Assembly: GCA_945921515.1 (NCBI GenBank)
Contig: CAMEKR010000006.1
Span: 1-34,628 of the forward strand
DNA length: 34,628 nucleotides
DNA from: an uncultured Clostridia bacterium
Lineage (GTDB): Bacteria > Bacillota > Clostridia > Oscillospirales > Ruminococcaceae
Reading direction: 5' to 3'
Positions 1-7,642 of this stretch are shown here, piece by piece. The translations under genes were made by a program, and so were the position numbers. The stretch's first letter is position 1. Each line of letters begins with the position of its first letter. The notes beneath the pieces are model-generated. The model saw nothing but the letters and a program-made list of their open reading frames with translations, was not told the DNA's origin and did not search any database.

Positions 1-42
1 GGGTTAGGGATAGAGAAATTGCTCTACTTATTAAAAAAATAG
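1..42 (+). CDS. possible 3' end of an unidentified plus-strand gene
   Basis: Frame 1 is open from the window edge and ends at TAG (40-42), giving a 13-residue tail rich in Leu and Lys. A rho-independent terminator with a plus-strand T-tract follows at once (61-90), which fits a plus-strand gene finishing here. The tail is too short to assign to a family, and frame 3 is also open, so this is only a weak call. Confidence 0.2.
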   Translation, partial: GLGIEKLLYLLKK

Positions 43-60
43 ACTTTTTCGACAATCTGA

Positions 61-90
61 ACCGCAGATTTTATCTGCGGTCTTATTTTT
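61..90 (+). terminator. rho-independent terminator of the gene left of the window
   Basis: A perfect 8-bp stem (61-68 with 74-81) closes a 5-nt loop and is followed on the plus strand by a T-rich run (83-90). On the minus strand the hairpin is not followed directly by T residues, so it serves the plus-strand gene to the left better than mrp, although mrp ends only 10 nt away. Confidence 0.6.
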
Positions 91-91
91 G

Positions 92-919
92 TTATTTAAG
101 ATTTTCTATCACATCAGCCGTTTTGTCAAGCCAGTCGCCTTCAAATAGCTCTATCATACCCTTGTCGCAGGCGGCGGCAAGCTTGGGGTTGATAGGCATT
201 CCGGCAATGCTGTTTATGCCGTATTTTGCGGCAACTTCTTCAATATGGCTCTCACCGAAAATGCTGTGGCGTGATTTGCAGTCGGGACATTCATAATATG
301 CCATATTCTCAACTATACCGAGAACGGGAACATCCATCATTTCTGCCATCTTGACAGCCTTTCCGACTATCATGGAAACAAGCTCCTGAGGAGAAGTAAC
401 AACTATAATTCCGTCTATCGGAAGCGACTGGAATACGGTAAGCGGTACATCGCCGGTTCCGGGAGGCATATCGACAAACATATAATCAACATCATTCCAG
501 ATAACATCTGTCCAGAACTGCTTTACGGTGTTAGCGATAACAGGACCTCTCCATACTACCGGGTCGGTTTCATCGGGCAGAAGCAGGTTTACCGACATAA
601 CCTCGATACCTGTCTTTGTCATAACGGGATAAATGCCGTTGTTATCACCCATAGCCTTTTCGTGAAGACCGAATGCCTTAGGGATAGAAGGACCTGTGAT
701 ATCAGCGTCAAGAACGGCTGTCTTGAAGCCTCTTCTCTGCATTGTTACAGCGAGAAGAGAAGTTACCATAGATTTTCCTACGCCGCCTTTACCGCTGACT
801 ACGCCTATAACTTTTTTTATATCGGACAGCTCGTGCGGCTTTTCAAGAAAGCTCTGCGGCTGTGTTCTGTCACCGCAGCTCTGAGAACAGGTGCTGCAGT
901 CGTGGGTACATTCGCTCAT
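92..919 (-). CDS. mrp: Mrp/NBP35-family P-loop ATPase, Fe-S cluster carrier
   Basis: This 275-residue cytoplasmic protein belongs to the Mrp/ApbC/NBP35 family, whose members hold a [4Fe-4S] cluster at a dimer interface and pass it to apo-proteins. The deviant Walker A GKGGVGKS (about 43-50) is clear, followed by DADITGPSIP (71-80) and the Walker B-like region FVDMPPGTGD (148-157). The family CxxC that binds the bridging cluster is CPDC (C211, C214). An N-terminal cysteine knot (C4, C8, C11, C15) resembles the extra ferredoxin-like cluster site of NBP35. The start at 919 is supported by an AAAGGAAA ribosome binding site on the minus strand. The gene seems to be transcribed alone from the promoter at 959-987. 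The client proteins cannot be read from the context. Confidence 0.93.
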   Translation of the reverse strand: MSECTHDCSTCSQSCGDRTQPQSFLEKPHELSDIKKVIGVVSGKGGVGKSMVTSLLAVTMQRRGFKTAVLDADITGPSIPKAFGLHEKAMGDNNGIYPVMTKTGIEVMSVNLLLPDETDPVVWRGPVIANTVKQFWTDVIWNDVDYMFVDMPPGTGDVPLTVFQSLPIDGIIVVTSPQELVSMIVGKAVKMAEMMDVPVLGIVENMAYYECPDCKSRHSIFGESHIEEVAAKYGINSIAGMPINPKLAAACDKGMIELFEGDWLDKTADVIENLK

Positions 920-958
920 TGTATTTTTTCCTTTCTTTGCATAAAGAGTACAAAAATG

Positions 959-987
959 ATTATAGCACTGTTACAGTAAAAAATCAA
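959..987 (-). promoter_or_regulatory. sigma-A promoter of mrp
   Basis: On the minus strand, TTGATT (987-982) and TATAAT (964-959) are separated by exactly 17 nt, about 40 nt upstream of the mrp start codon. No operator-like repeat is visible around it. Confidence 0.7.
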
Positions 988-1042
988 GTAAATCACATAA
1001 AATCAGCGTTATTTAATATACTTTGCAAAAAATTATAATTTA

Positions 1043-1075
1043 ATCGCCGCACAGGTTATGCACCTGTACGGCGAT
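1043..1075 (-). terminator. terminator of the GH127 gene
   Basis: A 7-bp outer stem (1043-1049 with 1069-1075) and a 6-bp inner stem (1051-1056 with 1062-1067) are separated by a single mismatch and close a 5-nt loop. On the minus strand an A/T-rich run with a TTTTTT tract follows. It lies 17 nt beyond the GH127 stop codon. Confidence 0.7.
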
Positions 1076-1091
1076 TTTCTATGTCTTAGTA

Positions 1092-2993
1092 TCAGTAAAG
1101 CGGCATGAACACACGCATAGCGTTCCTGCCTCTGTTAGCCCATGTGTAATACGGAACTGCAATAGCTTTTATATCCGAGAATTCGGGCGCATTAAGGCTG
1201 TAAAGCTCACTGCCGAGTTTTTCTCTTACAGCGTCAACCTCAAGCTTTATTATACTCTTATCATTTTCAAAAGAATCTTCATATACCCTGATATTTCCGC
1301 CACGCTTTAGCAAAATGCTGAGTATATCGCCGTTATCTACCTGTTCAAAGCAGTATATAAGCGGACCTCTGCGAACAGCCGCCATATTGCTTACCGAGGG
1401 AATTTTTACGGACGGATAGACAAATTTCGGGGTATCATCGAGAATGATCCGTATCTCGTCATTGTCTTTAACATTGAGCATAATATAGCCGTTTATGGGG
1501 GTTATCTGCTGTTTTTTCCCGTTTATCAGCATTGTGAATTCTTTGCTCCAACCGGGTATTCTTATAGAAAGGCTTCCGCCGTGAACTATAGAATAGTTAA
1601 CCGTCATATCATAAGGATAATCTGTTTTGCAGACAAGCTCCATACCGTTATCAAATTTTACTTTACCGTCAGCAAACATATGGCAGAAAGCGGTATCGCT
1701 GTTTTCACCGTAGGCATAACAGCCGAACGAGCCGATAAGCCTTGCTACATTCGGAGGACAGCAGGCGCAGGCATACCACTCAGGCCTTTCGATAAGGTCA
1801 TGACGGTGCGTGGGGGACTCGCCCGATATACCCGGAACGGCTTCAAGCGGATTTACGTAGAAGAATCTCTTACCGTCAAGCTGCATTCCTGCGAGAACAG
1901 TGTTGTAAAATGCTGTTTCCATAACATCCGAATACTTGCCGTTAAGCTCGTTTTTAAGCATTGCGCTCGCAAAGAACATAAGACCGATAGAAGCGCAGGT
2001 TTCGGCATAAGCCGTATCGGGCGGCAGATCGTAGTCGGTCGTGAATGCCTCTCCGAGTACCGTTGAGCCGATTCCTCCCGTTATATACATTCTTTTTTCG
2101 GTGATACTGCTCCAGAGCCTTTTGCAAGCGTCGTAAAGCTCGTTATCACCGTTTTTTGCAGAGAGAAGCGCCATACCGGTATAAAGATATACAGCCCTTA
2201 CGGCGTGACCGGTTGCGTCGCTTTGTTCTCTTACGGGTTTTCCACTCTGCTGATAGTCGTGTGAAGCGGGATTGTTTCCCCATACGCTCCAGTTTCTCTT
2301 TTCGGCTTCTTTCTCATAAAAATGAGGATCCACGCCTCGCTCGTCTATAAAATGCTCGGCAAGTATCTGCCACTTTTTATTGCCTGTCACACGGTACATT
2401 TTCATAAGCGCAAGCTCTATCTCGGGGTGACCGGGTACGCCTTCGTTTTTTTCGGTGATAAAATGGTTGTAGATATGTTCAGCGTTCTTTTCCATCACAT
2501 CAAGCAGTCTGCGCTTGCCTGTAGCTTCATAATATGCACAGGCGGCCTCCATCATATGTCCTGCACAGTAAAGCTCATGCCCCTCAAGGAGATTGGTCCA
2601 TCTCTTGTCACGGTCTTTGATAGTGAAATATGTATTGAGATAACCGTCTTCATCCTGAGCATTTGCTATCTTTTCGATAAGCTCGTCTGCTTGCGAAGAC
2701 AGCTTTTCATCGGGATGAAGAGCAAGAGAATATGCCACCGCTTCTAACCATTTTGCGGCGTCGCTGTCCTGGAACACCATTCCGTAAAAGCCGTCGCCGA
2801 CATCTTCGCCTTGAAGCGCTTTTGCCGCATTTTCAAAATTCTTTACAACATGGCTTTTTTCGGTATTCGGCAAATTGTCGCAAAGTACGCCGTACTGATA
2901 GGGAATAACTGTCCTGCGAATCAGCTTCTGATATTCTCCGATAAATCCGTCTGAGCTATATCCGGTTACTTTTAAGTTTTCCTGAGTAGTCAT
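1092..2993 (-). CDS. GH127 beta-L-arabinofuranosidase (DUF1680 family)
   Basis: The 633-residue protein matches the GH127/DUF1680 family, typified by Bifidobacterium HypBA1, a zinc-dependent retaining beta-L-arabinofuranosidase that uses a cysteine nucleophile. The key residues are all present at near-constant offset from HypBA1: the general acid/base as E315 in LGEAF, zinc ligands E331 and C333 in YAETCAS, and C411 and C412 in CACCPPN, of which C411 is the expected nucleophile. An N-terminal (alpha/alpha)6 barrel is followed by beta-rich domains. There is no signal peptide, so it should act in the cytoplasm on imported arabinosides. The start is supported by a GGAGA site. It is divergent from an AraC regulator. 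Family members also act on other furanosides, so the exact substrate is uncertain. Confidence 0.9.
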   Translation of the reverse strand: MTTQENLKVTGYSSDGFIGEYQKLIRRTVIPYQYGVLCDNLPNTEKSHVVKNFENAAKALQGEDVGDGFYGMVFQDSDAAKWLEAVAYSLALHPDEKLSSQADELIEKIANAQDEDGYLNTYFTIKDRDKRWTNLLEGHELYCAGHMMEAACAYYEATGKRRLLDVMEKNAEHIYNHFITEKNEGVPGHPEIELALMKMYRVTGNKKWQILAEHFIDERGVDPHFYEKEAEKRNWSVWGNNPASHDYQQSGKPVREQSDATGHAVRAVYLYTGMALLSAKNGDNELYDACKRLWSSITEKRMYITGGIGSTVLGEAFTTDYDLPPDTAYAETCASIGLMFFASAMLKNELNGKYSDVMETAFYNTVLAGMQLDGKRFFYVNPLEAVPGISGESPTHRHDLIERPEWYACACCPPNVARLIGSFGCYAYGENSDTAFCHMFADGKVKFDNGMELVCKTDYPYDMTVNYSIVHGGSLSIRIPGWSKEFTMLINGKKQQITPINGYIMLNVKDNDEIRIILDDTPKFVYPSVKIPSVSNMAAVRRGPLIYCFEQVDNGDILSILLKRGGNIRVYEDSFENDKSIIKLEVDAVREKLGSELYSLNAPEFSDIKAIAVPYYTWANRGRNAMRVFMPLY

Positions 2994-3018
2994 ATTATTC
3001 TCCGTTTCAAATCCGAGC

Positions 3019-3047
3019 TTGACTTGTACCTATATATGTATTATAAT
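3019..3047 (+). promoter_or_regulatory. sigma-A promoter of the araC-type gene
   Basis: TTGACT (3019-3024) and TATAAT (3042-3047) are 17 nt apart, about 55 nt upstream of the regulator's start codon. The -10 overlaps a TATAAT on the opposite strand. Confidence 0.75.
3040..3045 (-). promoter_or_regulatory. probable -10 element of the GH127 promoter
   Basis: ATTATA on the plus strand reads TATAAT on the minus strand, 46 nt before the GH127 start. At the 17-nt position upstream the hexamer is only TTTTAT, a very poor -35. That is the pattern expected of a promoter that needs an activator, here presumably the divergent AraC-type protein. The inference rests on position only. Confidence 0.45.
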
Positions 3048-3101
3048 CGTATAAAGAGTTAAATAAAATAGATAAATCGCATAATAATATGGAGAATTTT
3101 C

Positions 3102-3944
3102 ATGAACGAGGTAGTAATCAGCAATCACTGCGTTCCTTTATTCAGCGGATGCGGCCTTTTGGTCGCTTCGGAGAGTTTTTATCACGCAGACAGGACAGCG
3201 GATTTTAATGTGCTTATATTTGTTATAGAAGGGTGTATTTTCGTTACCGAAGAGGATACAGATTATGAAGTGCGCCCCGGTGAGCTTCTTATTCTTAAAA
3301 GCGGAGTTCATCATTTCGGAAGGAAAAAGACACAGAAAGGCACTAAGTGGATATTTGTACATTTCAAAACCGATGAAAAGTGTACTGATAATTTATTTTA
3401 TCACGACTCATCGCCGCTTGGATCATACGACAGCTGTTCTTCGTTCACAATGGCTCTTCCTAAGTATCTTCACAGCGTTTCAAAAAGAACCGAAAACAGC
3501 CTTTATCAGCTTGTTGAATACTCTTTTTCTGATGACAGATATAAACGATGGTATGTAAATGAACGGTTGTTTTCCGTGCTGTCATCAGCGGCAATAGATA
3601 CGGATATTGATTCCGGCGGTGCTTTATCAGACAGGGTATGCCGCTTCTTAGCCGACAATATATCTGCGCCTTTCAGCTCTTGTGCCGTTGAGAAACACTT
3701 TTTCCTAAGTTATAAATATATAGCGGCTGTTTTCAAAAAGGAAAAGGGAATAACTATGCAGCATTATCATAACGCAATGAGGATGGAAGAGGCGTGCCGT
3801 CTGCTTTGTTCGACGCTGATGAGGGTAGGGGATATCGCCGATAAACTCGGCTTTTCGGATATGCTTTATTTCAGCAGATGCTTTCACCGTTATACCGGGA
3901 AAAGTCCGAGCAGATACAGAAAGGAGAGCGCCCGTTTCATCTGA
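3102..3944 (+). CDS. AraC-family transcriptional regulator with cupin sensor
   Basis: The 280-residue protein has the usual layout of AraC sugar regulators. An N-terminal beta-rich cupin-like sensor comes first (about residues 15-90, with the turn VRPGELLILKSGVHHFG), and a C-terminal double helix-turn-helix occupies about the last 95 residues. The second HTH carries the hallmark IADKLGFSDMLYFSRCFHRY and ends in TGKSPSRYR. The start has a GGAG site 6 nt upstream. It is divergent from the GH127 gene across 108 nt, so it most likely senses an arabinoside-type sugar and activates that gene; this is inference from position. The last six sense codons and the stop lie inside the first copy of a hairpin repeat (3924-3957), so the extreme C-terminus may have been rebuilt by that repeat. 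Confidence 0.9.
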   Translation: MNEVVISNHCVPLFSGCGLLVASESFYHADRTADFNVLIFVIEGCIFVTEEDTDYEVRPGELLILKSGVHHFGRKKTQKGTKWIFVHFKTDEKCTDNLFYHDSSPLGSYDSCSSFTMALPKYLHSVSKRTENSLYQLVEYSFSDDRYKRWYVNERLFSVLSSAAIDTDIDSGGALSDRVCRFLADNISAPFSSCAVEKHFFLSYKYIAAVFKKEKGITMQHYHNAMRMEEACRLLCSTLMRVGDIADKLGFSDMLYFSRCFHRYTGKSPSRYRKESARFI

Positions 3945-3957
3945 AACTGGCGCTCTC
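3924..3957 (+). repeat. hairpin repeat, left copy
   Basis: The first 25 nt, from 3923, are identical to the right copy (from 4296). The hairpin pairs 3924-3932 with 3949-3957 and 3934-3938 with 3943-3947 around an ATCT loop, with one C-T mismatch. It overlaps the 3' end of the araC-type gene and contains its stop codon. No T-tract follows on either strand, so it is not an ordinary intrinsic terminator. Confidence 0.85.
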
Positions 3958-4295
3958 GTCAGAACAAGCTCCACTCGCTCCGATTATTTTGCTTCGCAAA
4001 AAATCAGTCGCCCGTTCCGCTGTTCTTCCTCTCCGCAAAAAGTATCACTCCGTTCAGCTGCTCGTTTGTAAACGCACTCGCAACGCTGAACTGTCGTTAA
4101 CAACTTTTAGCGGTTATTGGTGCGTGTTCTCAATGTTTGACTCATATTATGCATCCTTGCATAAGCCTCGAGGGAGACACTAAGTTAATAAACTCGGATA
4201 GCGTATCCGAGAAGTAAAACTTTGAAGTTAGCAGTTAATCAGATAGAATAGCCCAAACCCTATTTTGGTTGTAAATAGGTTTGTCTACAGTCTGA
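3958..4295. other. 338-nt structured non-coding block between two hairpin repeats
   Basis: No convincing gene lies here. An open frame runs in from inside the araC-type gene but has no ribosome binding site and no recognisable domain. The block is full of inverted repeats: a long imperfect palindrome with outer arms AGAACA (3961-3966) and TGTTCT (4021-4026); GTTCAGC (4052-4058) with GCTGAAC (4085-4091), enclosing CGTTTGTAAACG; an 8-bp stem CTCGGATA (4193-4200) with TATCCGAG (4204-4211); and an 11-bp stem (4254-4265 with one bulge, 4273-4283). CCTC (4166-4169) can also pair with GAGG (4294-4297). It may be a structured RNA or a non-autonomous insertion between convergent genes. I do not recognise a named family. 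Confidence 0.55.
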
Positions 4296-4328
4296 GGAGA
4301 GCGCCCGTTTCATCTGAAACGGGCGCTC
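4296..4328 (+). repeat. hairpin repeat, right copy
   Basis: A perfect 13-bp stem (4299-4311 with 4316-4328) closes an ATCT loop. The first 25 nt equal the left copy 373 nt upstream. It lies 12 nt beyond the stop of the minus-strand GNAT gene and could act as its transcript end, though no T-tract follows on the minus strand. Confidence 0.85.
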
Positions 4329-4340
4329 AAGTGATTCTTA

Positions 4341-4823
4341 TTATTCAACATTACAGCTCATAATACCGAGTGCAAAAGGAAGCTGTGTTATTCTGTGTAT
4401 TTCCTTTTGCTTGAAGCCGTTCTTTTCGTACCAGTTGCGGATCATTACGCTCTGGTGTACAGCACCTGCGTTAATGGTAGTACCGCCCATACGGTTGACT
4501 TCATTTTTGGCAAATTCAAGACACTTAGCGCCTACACCGCTGTTTCTGTTATCGGGTGTTACTGAAAAATACTGGAGTTCGTATTCTTTGTCCGATTTCT
4601 TTTCAAGAGCGAAGCAAGCTATCATCTCGTCATCTTTGAAAGCTCCGTAATATTTTAGTCCCCATTCCGTAGACAGAATAAGTTGATCCAGTGTAATAAA
4701 GCTTGCGTGGTTTGGACAGTTCATTTCCGTAATGCCGAAAGCCATAGCTTCCGTTTCATAGCTTTTGCGTATGACTTCTACGCACTGCGGCAGTTCATCT
4801 TTTGTTATTTCTCTGATATTCAT
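4341..4823 (-). CDS. GNAT-family N-acetyltransferase
   Basis: The protein is about 160 residues, a typical length for a single GNAT domain. The acetyl-CoA pyrophosphate loop (motif A) is seen as RNSGVGAKCLEFA after the beta-4 strand YFSVTPDN, and motif B is IRNWYEKNGF near the C-terminus. I chose the ATG at 4823 over an in-frame GTG at 4832. An AGGGTGA ribosome binding site overlaps that GTG and is well placed only for the ATG. The gene lies 71 nt downstream of the radical SAM gene on the same strand, with no terminator between them, so it may be the last gene of the exporter operon. The acceptor substrate cannot be told from the sequence. Confidence 0.82.
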   Translation of the reverse strand: MNIREITKDELPQCVEVIRKSYETEAMAFGITEMNCPNHASFITLDQLILSTEWGLKYYGAFKDDEMIACFALEKKSDKEYELQYFSVTPDNRNSGVGAKCLEFAKNEVNRMGGTTINAGAVHQSVMIRNWYEKNGFKQKEIHRITQLPFALGIMSCNVE

Positions 4824-4894
4824 AGCCTTCACCCTTTCGTTATGATTTTGTTGCTTCGATTTTACTACGAATTTATTAACCTTATTTTAACAGC

Positions 4895-5758
4895 TCAGAA
4901 CAACATCATTTGCTCGTTATTGTCGGGAAATTCGCTGAGATAAGAAAAGATTTCATCCGGATTGCTCATGATATTATGCTTTTTGCATTCTTCGATGAAA
5001 ATTCTGTACAGCTTTTTGCTGTTTTCGCTCGGACATTCATAGGCATTGCCGTATTTTCTTATGTATCGTTGCTTCATCCCGGGGAAATGTTTGTCAAGGG
5101 CAGAGTAGAAGTACTCTCTGTCGCCGTCTCTTATCGTTGTTCCCATACCGAAATTTACAATACCCTTGACGCCTGCGTCAAAGCAGTACGAAAGGATACC
5201 TCTCAGGTTTTCTTCGGTATCGTTTATATACGGCAGTACAGGAGATAGCCACACCACCGTAGGCACGCCTACGCTTTGAAACTGCTTTAACACCTCATAT
5301 CTTTGCTTTGTGGTGCAGACATTAGGTTCAAGTATTCGGCACAGCTGTTCATCGTATGTGGTAAGAGTCAATTGAACAACGGCCTTTGCTTTTTGGTTTA
5401 TGCTGATTAACAGGTCTTTGTCACGAAGAATAAGATCGGATTTAGTCTGAACAGCAACTCCGAAGCCGTATTTATCAATAATTTCAAGGCATCTTCTTGT
5501 CAGACAAAGTTTTTCTTCACAGTGCATATAAGGATCGCTCATTGAACCTGTGCCTATCATGCACAGACTTCTCTTTGATACGAGCGCCTTTTCAAGAAGC
5601 ACAGGGGCGTTCTGTTTTACCTCAATATCCTCAAAGTCATGCCGCATATTATAGCAGTCCGAGCGTGCGTCACAGTATATACAGCCGTGAGTGCATCCCC
5701 TGTAGATATTCATACCGTTTTTTGCCGACAGTATACTTTTAGCGTCTACAAAATGCAT
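4895..5758 (-). CDS. SPL-like radical SAM protein (COG1533 type)
   Basis: The 287-residue protein has the radical SAM cluster motif C22-x3-C26-x2-C29 in GCTHGCIYCDARS, binding the [4Fe-4S] that cleaves S-adenosylmethionine. MIGTGSMSDPY (about 68-78) matches the glycine-rich SAM-contact strand of the spore-photoproduct-lyase-like (SPL/COG1533) group. It lacks SplB's larger N-terminal region, so DNA photoproduct repair is not implied; most short members have no known substrate. An AAGGGAA site precedes the start. It begins 15 nt after the exporter gene at 5774-7642, which suggests co-transcription with both exporter subunits. A link to modification of an exported molecule would be speculation. 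Confidence 0.8.
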   Translation of the reverse strand: MHFVDAKSILSAKNGMNIYRGCTHGCIYCDARSDCYNMRHDFEDIEVKQNAPVLLEKALVSKRSLCMIGTGSMSDPYMHCEEKLCLTRRCLEIIDKYGFGVAVQTKSDLILRDKDLLISINQKAKAVVQLTLTTYDEQLCRILEPNVCTTKQRYEVLKQFQSVGVPTVVWLSPVLPYINDTEENLRGILSYCFDAGVKGIVNFGMGTTIRDGDREYFYSALDKHFPGMKQRYIRKYGNAYECPSENSKKLYRIFIEECKKHNIMSNPDEIFSYLSEFPDNNEQMMLF

Positions 5759-5773
5759 ATTATTCCCTTGCCA

Positions 5774-7642
5774 TCAGGTGCTGATGCCTGCAAACTGTGT
5801 GTTGTACAGCTTTGCATAAGCACCGTTTTCACTAAGCAGTTTTTCATGATTGCCTGCTTCGACTACTTTGCCTTTATCGATAACTACTATCTTATCGGCG
5901 TCACGGATCGTAGAGAGTCTGTGCGCTATAATAAGGCTTGTTCTGCCTTTCATCAGCGCAAGCATAGCTTCTTGTATCTGCACTTCGGTTCGCGTATCTA
6001 TGCTTGATGTAGCCTCGTCGAGAATCAGTATCTTCGGGTCTGCAAGCACAGCTCTTGCTATTGCTATAAGCTGGCGCTGTCCCTGACTCAGATTACCGCC
6101 GCCTTCGGACAGCATAGTGTGATAACCGTCTGACATCTTTTCGGCAAAATCAGCGACACGGGCTGTTTTAGCCGCCGCTATAACTTCTTCGTCGGTAGCG
6201 TCAAGCCTGCCGTAACGGATATTCTGCATTATCGTATCGTTGAATATTACGGTATCCTGCAATACTATGCCGATAGAGCCTCTGAGCTTCTTTTTCGGGA
6301 TATCGTATATGCTTTGTCCGTCAAGCGTTATACTGCCGCCGTCAATGTCATAGAACCTTGTAAGAAGGTTTACGACTGTGGTTTTGCCGGAACCTGTAGC
6401 GCCGACTATGGCGAGCTTCTGACCGCTTTTGATCCATAGGTCGAAGTTTTGCAGCACCTTTTCACCGGGAACATAGGAGAAGTCGATATTGCTGAAAACA
6501 AGGTCGCCCTTTACATTTTCTATCGAAAAATCGCTATCCGTTCCTTCATCGGTCTCAGGCTCGGTATCCATTATTTCAAATACACGCTCAGCGCCTGCAA
6601 TAGCAGTCTGTACAGATGAATACTGCTGTGCTATTTCGTTTATCGGCCTTGTAAAATTCTTGACATATTGCAGGAATGCCTGTATAGTACCGACCGTCAT
6701 AACGCCTTTCAGCGCAAGAGGATTGAAGTCTATGATAAGAAAATATGCTCCGAAGCCTGCAACCAGCAAAAAGCTGATGTTTGAAATGACATTCATAAAC
6801 GGTCCCATAACGCCTCCGCTAATCTGCGCTTTAATTGCCGCCTTCTGAAGATCGTCGCTTATCTTTCCGAACTCTTCGCAAGCCTTCTTTTCCTTTGAAT
6901 ATGCCGCTACCGTTTTGTAGCCCGATACCATTTCTTCAATATGGCCGTTAAGCTGTCCGAGCAGCGTCTGCTGAAGAGGGAAGTATTTTCTCATCAGCTT
7001 AGTGAGATTCTTTGTCACAATAAGCGTAAGCACTACTGCAGTAAGGCTGACGAGCGTCAGCATAGGCGAATAGTAAAGCATAAATACAAGGCATCCCACA
7101 AGAGTCAGCACGCCCGATACAAGCGACGCTATCGACTGTGAGACCGTATTCGATATATTTTCGACATCGTTTGTCATTCTGCTCATAATGTCGCCGTGCT
7201 GATGTGTATCGGTGTATTTTATGGGCAGGTATGATATCTTGTCAAACAGATCCTTTCTCATTGTCTTGACCGTAGTCTGAGACAGCTTAGCGGCAAATAT
7301 GCCCTGAAAATAGGTAAGCACCGAGTTTGTAAGATAAACGCAGCCCAGAGCGATAAGGTAGAATATCATACCTTCGATATCTACATTTATCCTGTCATCC
7401 GAAAGGGTTATCTTGTCGATAGCCTGTCCCTGAAGGAAAGGAGCGACAAGGTTAAGTACGGTAACGACCAGCATTACCGAAAGAAGAAGTATCATAAGGT
7501 ACTTGTTCTTACCGATATAGCCGATAAGCCTTTTCAGCGTGCCTTTGGCATTCTTGGGCTTTTCACTTCCCATAGCCATAGCCATGTGCGGAGGAGGACC
7601 GCCTCTGCCCATAATTCTTACGGGAGGATGTCCGTTAGCCAT
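5774..7642 (-). CDS. ABC exporter half-transporter, catalytic-site subunit
   Basis: This 622-residue fused exporter has an N-terminal six-helix membrane domain (about 50-340) and a C-terminal ATPase. Walker A is GATGSGKT (414-421), Walker B ends in D542-E543 with the catalytic glutamate present, and the switch histidine is H574. The signature is LSQGQ (518-522), not LSGGQ. Paired with the upstream subunit, its Walker motifs meet a canonical LSGGQ and form the competent site, while its own LSQGQ faces the partner's degenerate Walker B. That is the arrangement of heterodimeric exporters such as BmrCD or TM287/288. A Gly/Met/Pro-rich N-terminus (1-30) precedes the first helix. The start codon overlaps the upstream gene's end by 8 nt, so translation is likely coupled. 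Substrate unknown; drugs, lipids or peptides are possible. Confidence 0.92.
   Translation of the reverse strand: MANGHPPVRIMGRGGPPPHMAMAMGSEKPKNAKGTLKRLIGYIGKNKYLMILLLSVMLVVTVLNLVAPFLQGQAIDKITLSDDRINVDIEGMIFYLIALGCVYLTNSVLTYFQGIFAAKLSQTTVKTMRKDLFDKISYLPIKYTDTHQHGDIMSRMTNDVENISNTVSQSIASLVSGVLTLVGCLVFMLYYSPMLTLVSLTAVVLTLIVTKNLTKLMRKYFPLQQTLLGQLNGHIEEMVSGYKTVAAYSKEKKACEEFGKISDDLQKAAIKAQISGGVMGPFMNVISNISFLLVAGFGAYFLIIDFNPLALKGVMTVGTIQAFLQYVKNFTRPINEIAQQYSSVQTAIAGAERVFEIMDTEPETDEGTDSDFSIENVKGDLVFSNIDFSYVPGEKVLQNFDLWIKSGQKLAIVGATGSGKTTVVNLLTRFYDIDGGSITLDGQSIYDIPKKKLRGSIGIVLQDTVIFNDTIMQNIRYGRLDATDEEVIAAAKTARVADFAEKMSDGYHTMLSEGGGNLSQGQRQLIAIARAVLADPKILILDEATSSIDTRTEVQIQEAMLALMKGRTSLIIAHRLSTIRDADKIVVIDKGKVVEAGNHEKLLSENGAYAKLYNTQFAGIST

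Noticed and set aside
61-81. Hairpin as the mrp terminator
   Set aside because: The T-tract is on the plus strand only. It may help end mrp messages, but the sequence fits the gene to the left.
3878-4183. 101-codon frame running from the araC-type gene into the structured block
   Set aside because: It starts inside the regulator, has no ribosome binding site, and most of it is encoded by inverted repeats; the structure explains the sequence better than a protein does.
3958-4295. Insertion sequence or CRISPR remnant
   Set aside because: There is no transposase fragment, and the repeats occur only twice, 373 nt apart, without regular spacers.
3924-4328. The hairpin pair as ordinary intrinsic terminators
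   Set aside because: Neither copy is followed by a T-run on either strand, and the left copy lies inside a coding region, so they are reported as repeats.
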